A stretch of DNA of 64,000 nt from Symsagittifera roscoffensis (taxonomy: Eukaryota > Xenacoelomorpha > Acoela > Convolutidae), in NCBI RefSeq assembly GCF_963678635.1, contig NC_087065.1, positions 8,147,209 through 8,211,208 on the forward strand, written 5' to 3'. The notes beneath the pieces were generated by a model, which was given only the letters and a program-made list of their open reading frames with translations, had not been told where the DNA came from and made no database searches. Shown in pieces: positions 42,358 to 51,300 of the stretch. Each line of letters opens with the position of its first letter. Positions within the stretch are counted from its first letter, which is position 1. Position numbers and translations under genes: made by a program.

Positions 42358-42815
42358 ACCAGCGTCCCAAGACCAGCGTCCCAAGACCAATGGCCCAAGA
42401 CTAACGTCCCAAGACTAACGTCCCAAGACTAACGTCCCAAGACCTATGTCCCAAGACTAACGTCCCAAGACCAACGTCCCAAGACTAACGTCCCAAGACC
42501 AATGGCCCAAGACTAACGTCCCAAGACCAATGTCCCAAGACTAATGTCCCAAGACTAACGTCCCAAGACCAATGGCCCAAGACCAACGTCCCAAGACCAA
42601 TGGCCCAAGACCAACGTCCTAAGACCAATGTCCCAAGACCAATGGCCCAAGACCAATGTCCCAAGACCAACGTCCCAAGACCAATGGCCCAAGACCAATG
42701 TCCCAAGACCAACGTCCCAAGACCAATGTCCCAAGACCAATGTCCCAAGACCAACGTCCCAAGACCAATGGCCCAAGACCAATGTCCCAAGACCAATGTC
42801 CCAAGACCGTTTCGT
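42358..42815. repeat. 14-bp tandem array in the leader
   Basis: Roughly 32 units of CCCAAGACCAAYGK. Units end mostly in CGT, TGT or TGG, giving a higher-order mixture. Degenerate relatives (CCCAAGACTG) continue to about 42935. Because 14 is not a multiple of 3 and the unit lacks stops on either strand, all frames appear open. I do not regard them as coding. Confidence 0.92.
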
Positions 42816-44408
42816 ACCAAGACTGCTCTGGCCCAAGACTGCCCCAAAGCTGCACTGTCCCAAGACTGTGTTGCTCCAAGACTGTCCCCAGACTGCAATG
42901 TCCCTAGACTAGTTCGGTACTGTCCCAAGACTTGTCACTGAGTGTCTGGATATAGGATTTCTTTCTTCTTCGTTGTAGGGACTTCTTGGTTGTCTGTACC
43001 TTGTACCACCACTCAAGCTCTAGTGAAAATTTTCCCAAAAACCCTCTCTTGGTTGCCAAATCTGGCCCCCCTTTTTTTTTAGTTACCTCTTTTTGAATGT
43101 TCCCAGCAATTGGGAGCCAAAACTTGTGTGCAGGTATCTTGTGATCACCTGTTTGTATTAAAAACCAATCGCAAATCTTCCCCAAAACGCAACAATGTCT
43201 ATAGAAAAAATAAAATTCTGTACCGAAAAAATAACAAAACAGAGTAATCGACCCACCTAAAATTCAAAGGAGACAAATGTCAACCTTCTTTCAAAAAAAA
43301 TGTCTGGTACCTAATTGCCACGCGTTTTCCTCCCCCCACTAGTTGTCTTATGAGGTGTCACGAAAACTGTCTATATCCGTTCCCCCCTACCGATCCAACC
43401 AGCGTACCAATCTTAACTCGAGATAAGTTTTGGATGTCCACCTATTGTTACCACGCGTGTTGATGGCTAATGTAACTAAATCAACGATGTCGATTAACTA
43501 GTTACTCTAATTCCCCCCTTTTTACAATTTACAACCGCCAACCTCTAACCTAACCAGCCCCCCTGCTAACCTCCCCCCTGTTTAGCCCCCCTCTTAAGCC
43601 GAAAAATCCCTTAAGCGCCGGGTGCTAAACCTCTCTTGAGAAAACCGTAGACCTGTTTCCAGGTCTGCTTGAGTAAAAACTGTTTCAAAACAATGGGACT
43701 CCGCTTATCCAATTTTACACTTATTTCCTATAATGTAATGTGGATTCTAACGATACCCGTTGTCCGACTTGAGAACACCCCTGTGCGTCCTCTTGTAGTG
43801 GCCCTGTGCTGGTTGTCTCCGTTCTGCCCTTGACAGCAGACCCACTTTCCCACTCGACTGGTCACCTCTTCCAATCAAGTCTCCTGGTGGTCCGTTTCGA
43901 TCCTTGTGAACCTCTTTCCCACTCGACTGGTCACCCTTTCCAGTCAAGTCTCCTAGTGGTCCGGTTGGGTCGCAATCTATCTAAAAACCTTTAACAACGC
44001 CCCCCACTCGGGCACCCTACCAAGGTCACTGGTTTAAATTGCTAGATTGATCGAAACGATCGGTCTTGTAAAACAGTATGTGTATACTATTTAATTAATA
44101 CAAAGGTTCGATCCAACTAATTTGGTATCAAAGTCACTGTCTTTTTTCGTTTTATAGTTTTTGTTCCTATTTGTTTTCCTTTTTTGCTCGTGTTTTTGTC
44201 CCCCTAGTTGCCCCCCTTTACTCGGTTAGCTAAGCCTCGTTCGGAGAGCGTACCAGGAAGTTTTCTTGAGTTTTCTTAAAAAGCTATCACGGTACAACCG
44301 GAAGGTTTACACGTTCCCGCTGAACCGTACCACCGGTACTCTAGAATGGGCATGTAGCCCGGAGCTGTGTCAAGTGGGTTCGACTCCGTAGTCATGATGT
44401 CGTAAAAA

Positions 44409-44423
44409 CACCCAGGAGCGCCA
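44409..44423 (-). other. Possible primer-binding site of the giant element
   Basis: In element sense TGGCGCTCCTGGGTG lies 11 nt after the LTR end (44435). Its complement resembles the 3' end of a tRNA with CCA. From memory it is close to, but not identical with, animal tRNA-Asn (two adjacent bases differ). The 11-nt gap is larger than usual. Confidence 0.4.
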
Positions 44424-44434
44424 TAAAAACACTA

Positions 44435-45200
44435 TGTAACAGTCGCCTACTTTAGTCACATATGAGGCTTAAGAAAAATAGGCCCTATAACCATTGGCTC
44501 AAGAGTCAGGGACACTATCTCTTGTGTTTTTCCGCCTCAAGAACGGTCGGAGCCAATTCGGTTCGCTTGCGACATGAGACTGGAACCCATTACAGCTTAA
44601 AGGCCACTACCAAAATACCCCCCCACTCTAGAAATAAAAACGTCCCCATACTTAGGTCTCGGGATACCCAAAATACATGAACGCCGTTAAAAACCGGGTC
44701 GGAACAATCCGCTTAGTTACTTTTTATTGGACAGTGGAACTTTGATCCATTTCAGATGGATCAACCTAAAACTCGCCTTATCTCAACATAACTATCATAA
44801 AATGCACTCGAGAAATTTAAATTGGAACTTACATATCGACGCACTTGAATATGAGGAGTAAGTTATAACTGAGCAGCTTGAGAATTAAGTAACATAACTA
44901 AATAAGTTTTAAGGCCAATTAGTTTCAATAACAGAAGTAAGTTTTTGTCTCTAGAATCAAAGTCTCTGAATGAACCCTTTGGACACTCGAGTTGTCCACT
45001 CTTCCATTCAGAGTCCACTCCTTTCCATTCGAATAATTGTTCTGTCTCAAGTCCGTATTCGATTCTCCTGTTTTCAGGACAAGACAGCTCTACTCTCTTG
45101 ATATTTCGTATCGAGAAATTGCGAATAGCAATTTCCTGCCTTTTTCTTGAGTAGTTTCCCGCAATTGTTAATTCGGGTGTTCTGATTTCTGACTTTTTCA
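44435..45200 (-). repeat. 5' LTR of the giant element
   Basis: 766 bp, matching 19146-19917 except for a shorter C-run near 44620. It carries the same AATAAA on the minus strand (44723-44728). Its outer end abuts the last codons of an inverted ORF2 fragment at 45201. Confidence 0.95.
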
Positions 45201-46570
45201 TCCAAGGCGAAGAGCACGAGATGAATGGGCAAATCGGATGGATCTTGAGTCTTGAGAGGGAAGGGGGGCTTGAGCGTGGATCCGAGTGAAACTTGGATTC
45301 ACGAAAAAGAAATTTTAACAAAGCAAATATTGTTACTAATATACTATATTTATTATATAAATCGAAATGCTGCATGACAATTTCCTGATTGAATAGGACA
45401 AAAGAGATTTTAAAATGATTGGCTTGAAAAGCGAAAATTCAAGGGTGCAGGTGTATGCAGATTTTGATTGCTGTTTAGCAATAGTGTGAAAATTTTAAAT
45501 GGCTGTGAATTTTGGGGTGTAGATAAGCTTAAATCTGCTGCAAACTTCTGTAAATGACCACTGGCACTGTATCTTGAGCAACACTCGGTTTTTCTGGGAC
45601 TCACTGGCAGAAGACAGCGCGCGATGAGGACATCGATCTCGAGTCCGGGGAGTATGTGCCAGTCGGTCATATTTGGAAGTTTGACCTTGAGAGGAGCAAA
45701 AAACACTTGATTTTGGAGTGAAATTTAATTTTTCAAAATTTCGAATGGAACCTGTCATGCACGATTTTCTCGCGAGAACTGAAAATCAGAAAAAGAAGTT
45801 AGAACAATTTCAGAACAATTGAGTCGCATACGCGGGAAAGTCGTAAGAAAAAGCAGTAGGAAATTGCTATTCGCAATTTCCATCACTATAATAATCGAGA
45901 GTAGAGCTGTCCCATCTGTGACAGAGACGAGAGCATTCACTCGAATTGGATTATAACGACTGGAGTATTATTCGGAACTGGACTAGAGTGAACCTTCGGT
46001 GGAAAGGTGGACAGCTTGAGTGTCCTAATGGTTCACAAGAAAACTATTGTCTAGAGTATAAACTCGTTCTCCTTGTCAAAACTATAAAACATTAGACTCA
46101 TTTAGTTACGTTATTTAATTCTTGAGTTAACTACCGACTGGATTATTTCCCACTTCTTGAGCGTGCTACTATGTGAGTACAAATTTAAATTCCTAGAGTG
46201 TGTTTTATAATTGTTATGTTGAGGTAAGGCGAGTTTTAGGTTGATCCATCTGAAATGGATCAAAGTTACTCTGTCTAATAAAAAGTAACTTAACGGATTG
46301 TTCCAACCCGGTTTTTAACGGCGTTCATGTATTTTGGGTATCTAGAGACCTAAGTATGGGGACGTTTCTAATTCTAGAGTGGGGGGATATTTTAGTAGTA
46401 GCCTTTAAGCTGTAACGGGTCGTAGTCTCATGTCACAAGCGAACCGAACTGGCTCCGACCGTTCTTGAGGTAGAAAAACACAAGAGATAGTGTCCCTGAC
46501 CCTTGAGCCAGTGGTTATAGGGCCTATTTTTCTTAAGCCTCATGTGTGACTGCAGTAGACGAATGTTACA
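45201..46570 (+). mobile_element. Truncated, inverted 3' end of a related giant element
   Basis: On the + strand this begins inside the last ORF2 codons (stop at about 45222-45224), continues through the 3' UTR (to 45779) and ends with an LTR (45780-46570). It is clearly diverged from element 1. It lies directly against the 5' LTR of element 1 and, across the LINE fragment, in inverted orientation to the 3' end of copy 2. Confidence 0.85.
45780..46570 (+). repeat. Inverted, diverged LTR
   Basis: 791 bp, starting TGAAAATCAG and ending ATGTTACA. It is homologous in reverse orientation to both LTRs of element 1. It retains AATAAA (near 46270) and blocks such as GGGCCTATTTTTCTTAAGCCTCAT. Confidence 0.85.
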
Positions 46571-47455
46571 GCCAACACAATTTGAGTTACAAGTTCTTTT
46601 AGTATTTCCAAATCTATTTTTTTTTATTTGTAAAACTAGTTGAAAAAACGGCATATCTCGAAACTCAAAAGAACTCGAGCACTCATATTTAAAGTGCAGA
46701 AATAACACCCCATAAACTACACTGAGAGCACTCCGCCATAGAGTTGAGAATTTCAAGTTCTGTATGTTTTTTTATTTCAAATAAAAAAACAATAATAAAA
46801 AAAGAACACTTTATTTGCACATCGAAATTAATTTCAATACACACGTGTATGTCAAATGTTTTCTATCAATTCATAAAAATATTATAACATCATAAGATAC
46901 GCATAGTTACAATAAACAAAACAAAATTCATTACAATTATCGATGATTACTTTTCACCTGGGAGCTTCAAGGTGTTTTATATATAAATGTTATTATAAAA
47001 ACTTGAAACTTTTCCATGAAACTTTACCATGAGTTGCCACAGAGGATTCTTCTTTAAATAATAATAAATAATAATACTTGACTTTTATCTTTTATGTTAG
47101 TATGTCTTTAAATGTGACTTTATCATCTGTTAGTTTGTTCCAGATTATGACAGACTTTTTAAAGAAGGAATTTTCTATGTATTGCCAATTGTATCTGTCG
47201 CCAAAATATAATTTTTTGTTTCTTGTATTAATATCTATTTGGTGGTTATCATACTCAAAGTTATTATAGGCTGGCAATAATTGATGTTGTATTTTCCAAA
47301 AGTGACATAATATTTTATTGTCCAGAAACATTGTTCCTGGCAATATATTGTGTTTTGCTTCTATTCTGAAGATGAGTTGTATTTTGGACAACCTCAGCAA
47401 GTTTTTACTACCCAGCTTAATTGTTCTTCCAGAGATATCTTTAAGTTAGCGGATA
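46571..47455 (-). mobile_element. 5'-truncated LINE (non-LTR retrotransposon) tail
   Basis: Contains the end of a LINE ORF2-type protein (47400-47092) followed by an AT-rich 3' region with AATAAAG (near 46810) and A/T runs. Its 5' side joins the truncated copy-2 LTR at about 47455, so it may have inserted there or been part of the rearrangement. Boundaries are approximate. Confidence 0.5.
47092..47400 (-). pseudogene. LINE reverse-transcriptase C-terminal fragment
   Basis: About 100 residues with the conserved tail of CR1/jockey/RTE-like LINE polymerases: a DINTRNKK block, an aromatic FGDRYNWQY stretch, then FFKKSVIIWNKLTDD (the S...WN.LP signature) and a final F-K-D-I-L. The catalytic RT and endonuclease parts are missing. 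Confidence 0.6.
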
Positions 47456-47814
47456 CCAGCACACTCAAGAATTGGAGTAACTAAATTAATCAGCAATTCT
47501 AGCATTAAAGGGAATTAAGTTTTAACTCAAGAAGTTTGTAATTAACGAATTCCAGCAAAGGAATTGAGTTTTGAGATTGGATCATTGGGATACCCCAGCT
47601 GTCCACCTTTCCACTGAGGGTTCACTCTTGTTCAACTCGAAAGAATATACTCTTCTTTCGTAATCACTCCTTCTCCTATTTCAGGATGGGACGGCTCTAC
47701 TCGCGTTTGTTTTGTATCTGGAAATTGCGAATAGCAGTTTCCCGCTGCTTTTTTTCAAGTACTTTCCCGCGATTGTAAATTGGTTGTTCTGATCTACTAT
47801 TTCTGAGATTTTCA
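47455..47814 (-). repeat. Partial 3' LTR of copy 2
   Basis: Homologous to roughly the right-hand half of the LTR (CA end at 47813-47814). The left half is missing, replaced by the LINE fragment at about 47455. Confidence 0.75.
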
Positions 47815-48300
47815 GTTTTCGCGAGAAATTTGAGCATGACAGGCTCAATTCCAATTTTTGAAAATTTAAATTTCCTCCCAAAATTAGGTGGTTCGTATTC
47901 CTCAAGGTCAAACTTCCAAATATGACCGACTGGCACATACTCCCCGGACTCAAGATCGATTTCATCATCGCGTGTTTCCGCCTGCCAGTGAGCCCCCAGA
48001 ATACCGAGTGTTGCTCAAGATACAGTGCCAGTGGTCATTTACTGAAGTTTGCAGCAGACTTAAGCTTATCTACACCCCAAAATTCACAACCATATAAAAT
48101 TGTCACACTATCACTGAACAGCAATCACAATTTTCATATACCTGCACCTCAAATATCCGCTTTTGGAGCTTGTGATTAAATTTTCTTTTGTCCTATCCAA
48201 TCAGGAAATTGTCATGAAACATTTTGATTTATATAATAACTCTAGCATATTAATAACAATACTTTGTTTCGTTAAAATTTCTTTTTCGTGACCTCGGATT
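47815..48300 (-). other. 3' UTR of copy 2
   Basis: Non-coding and homologous to 19918-20479. Shared blocks include TGACCGACTGGCACATACTC and AGATACAGTGCCAGTGGTCA. Confidence 0.75.
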
Positions 48301-51300
48301 TCATCCGAGTCCACACTCGAGCCCCTTCGAAATGCCAGGACCTGATGAATTTGACACCGTGATCTGCCTTAGTAGCGCTTCCTCATCATCAGAGCTGATC
48401 ACAATTTCTTTCCATGCTCTCAATTGTTCGAAGGATCGCATCCACTCCTTCTGTTCCTGCAACCTCGTTGCCTGATTTGGTAAACCTTTCTTTTTCAATT
48501 CCCTGTTCAAGCAAAAGGATATGTGCACGCTCAAGCTCACGTTCTTCGCCAAGTCCTCCTCCAGTATCGATTCTCTTGCTTTGGTATTATCTCGAGACAC
48601 CCTACCGACTCTTTTCCAGCCTGTTGTGATCGCACTTCGATGGGTCAGCAGAGGTCTCTTGAAGGCTTCCGGACCTATCTCCGCCAGGATCTGTCGATAT
48701 TACTTTTTGTATTTCTTCATGTGATCCTTCGTCGCCATGTACAACCAAGATGTCAACGTCGCTCGAAACCACGGAAAGAACCTTATGCGGCTCCATACGT
48801 GTCTGACTTCCATTGGTATGGCGAATAACTTGCATACAGTCTCAAACAACTCAAGTCTCCTGCTGTAATCTATAGCGTATATCGATTCCGCCGTTGGTGT
48901 CTTTGACTCCCTATACTTCGTTACATTTTCTTCGATCCATCGTAACGCCAACATCGTACTTACTACCAAGATGGTCATTTTCTGCTGATGATCAGGTAAC
49001 CCGATTGACCGAATTTCTTCTACATCCCACACTAGACAATGGTTTGAATGCTCCGGGTACCACACTGTCTGTGCCAAGCAATGGCATGGGCATTCCCCAT
49101 GTGTAATTTCTATGCTTCGGAGATTGCGTTCTCCCGAGGCTTCCAGCAGAGGCTCCAGTTTCATCATTTTCTCGTGCGTCATATCATTTTCCTCCGCGCT
49201 GGGACACTACTCATCGGCTTCCCGATGGCATTCTGTCACTTAAAATCACTCGTGTTTTCGTCTCCTAAGCTCAAGAGATCTTCTCCCCAGATCTCAATAA
49301 AGTCATCTCTTTGTGCCCTTGGCACCGTTCCCAGGATCTTCCTCAACAGTCTGTGTGAATGATGCGACATTCGAGCCAGCCGTACGCACTTGGGTACCGA
49401 GAAGGCCTTATGCACTAGTATCCTTTGGCTGGATACCTCCACCCTTGCCATGTGCAATGGATAATGGCTCCCACTCACGTTGGCAATTACTGATCCCACC
49501 AAGGACTTTGCATTTACAGGTAGGCAATAAGCTTGGCTCACTGGAAATCCCATCTCCGCCTCTAGACCAATTTTCCACCCTCTGATGTGTTTCTGGGTGG
49601 TTTGCAACGCCCCTGGCCACGACTCCACGCTCAACGCCGTCGCCAAATGGTGTTGAGACTCCAGCATCTCCAGTGATTGCAGGCTACATATTCTAGAGAA
49701 GAACCCCAGCGCCGTTGCTATATTCACTGTAGTGTTCGTATAGCACTCAGCCATTATCTGCACTTCGCTCTTCTCTCTTTCCGTTATGTCACCAAACCAA
49801 GTGACTAGGTCTTCTCCCTGGAAAGATTGTATTCTGACACATGATCGTCCATCGCAGGTGTTCCCTCCGCCTTCGCACGTCAAGTCAAGACAGCTACCAG
49901 GTTTCAACTTCTTTACTGATCCCAGCTTACTCGTTGCTTCGCCCGACTCTTTACTCTGTGGTAGGATCAATTTGTGTATCACGTCCAACGTTCCCAGATC
50001 CTCGTCTTTTGTTGGTGGTAGCCTCACTCGTTCCGTGACTTCTTCAATCAAGCTCGCATGGGGATGTGGACACCAGGAAGGTCTCAGCAATTTCCAAACC
50101 GTTCCCAAATTCGTAGTCATCGTGCCATTTCCATTCCCCATCCTCAATTCTACTCTTTTGCTCGATCGCGGCACGCTTATCACCTTTGGTGTCGCCCCAA
50201 CTAGCAGGCCTAGGCTCGGTTTCTCCCTCTCCATTGAATCGATTACGATTATCTTCTCCGTCCAAAATCTCAAGAGTTCCGTCACCTCGTGATTCCTGTA
50301 AGCGCTCGCGGCTTCTGAATTCAAGAAAGGATTGTACGCTATTCCCATCACTCCAGACACGTATTGATACTCTCCCTTTTTATTGGGTCTCGCGTTATCC
50401 TCAGCCAAGGCTAAGTTGCGAACACATCACGCCCTTCTTCAAATTTCATGTTGTGGAATCTTCGTATCTCATCAAGTTTCCCATGATTCTCTAGGGATTG
50501 CCTCGAGTCATCCTCCTTCTCGATCCCGTACTCTGGTACACGTTCAGTATGACGGTAGAGACTCTTCTCTCCATGGTTTTGCTCCCCATGGCCTTCTGAT
50601 GACACGCTTGGACGGTGCTATTGGTCATTACGGACATTATCCACCTCAAGAAACAAGTGGCATCTTTTCTTCTCGCCAGACTCAGACCGGAGTTGTCTCT
50701 CGCGACGTGTTGCACCAGCATCTGATAGACTTCTAGGTTTTTATTGCCCAATTTTAATTTGTCACATGAAGTCAAGACCTCCAATTCTATTCCCACCAGG
50801 CTCCACGAGAGCATCAGTTGTCCCGCGGTTCTGACGAAGGGATTTGCCATCAGAGGTAATGCTGATGAAGGTGTTCTCATCGCCTCCTCAAAGTAATCCC
50901 GCAACAAGCTCTGCCAAGTTCGCTTTAGCTGACTTCCCAATTCCAACTTGTTGACTTCGGCTTTCTGTTGAGTAGCCCAATTGCGACGTTTGCGGGACAC
51001 CCCTTGATCAAGCTTCTTTAGAGAGTCCTCCAATTCCTTCATAGTCTCTAAGGCCACCCACCAAGGTCGAGCCGTATTCCTTGTCGCATTCTTCTCAAGA
51101 GGGTCGTTGGACACTTGTTTGCCAATAGCTTGATGTTCGCTCGAGATCCATTCTCTGCCCACATCCACTTTCCAGGTTTGTCCATTCGTCGAACCCTTTT
51201 TCGAGCCTGTCTTCTGAGGTTTGAAGTCTTCTTCTGTTTCCAGACTTGTCGAGACCTCTATCTCTTTCACTATTTCGGCTAGCCTCCTTGGTTTGGAGCT

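Larger units (their letters stand above)
42062..44434 (-). other. Long untranslated leader of the giant element
   Basis: 2.37 kb between the 5' LTR and the gag start. It holds a 14-bp tandem array (42358-42815), several G6 tracts in element sense (C6 on + at 43513, 43558, 43573 and 43586, and further C-runs near 44205 and 43988) and a C/T-rich section. Open frames exist across the 14-bp array only because the unit lacks stops. The length and structure suggest packaging or translation control signals. Confidence 0.7.
19146..45200 (-). mobile_element. Giant (26 kb) Ty3/gypsy-type LTR retrotransposon, recent copy
   Basis: Direct repeats 19146-19917 and 44435-45200 are TG...CA LTRs that appear identical except for a 6-base difference in one C-run. 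Between them, in minus-strand order, lie a 2.4 kb leader, ORF1 (gag-pol, broken by a tandem duplication), a 20-bp tandem array, ORF2 (2947 aa) and a 3' UTR. Without the duplication the element would be about 22.6 kb, still among the largest LTR elements; only a few groups, such as plant Ogre and planarian Burro, reach this size. Outer flanks (AGAAA left, TCCAA right) do not form a target-site duplication. CTTGAG/CTCAAG is dispersed throughout at about eight times expectation. ORF2 is open over its full length. Confidence 0.93.

Noticed and set aside
42358-42815. CRISPR-like repeat array
   Set aside because: Units are directly adjacent, 14 bp long, without unique spacers, in an animal genome.
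42485-42941. Long open frames on both strands with repeating GHWSWAIGLGTLVL or PKTNVPRPMAQDQ peptides
   Set aside because: They follow from a 14-bp unit without stop codons, are open in all frames and lack any domain. I treat them as the tandem array only.
44340-44420. A complete tRNA-like structure near GGGTTCGACTCC
   Set aside because: The T-loop-like word is not followed by a pairing stem or a correctly spaced acceptor strand; only the short primer-site match is retained, with low confidence.
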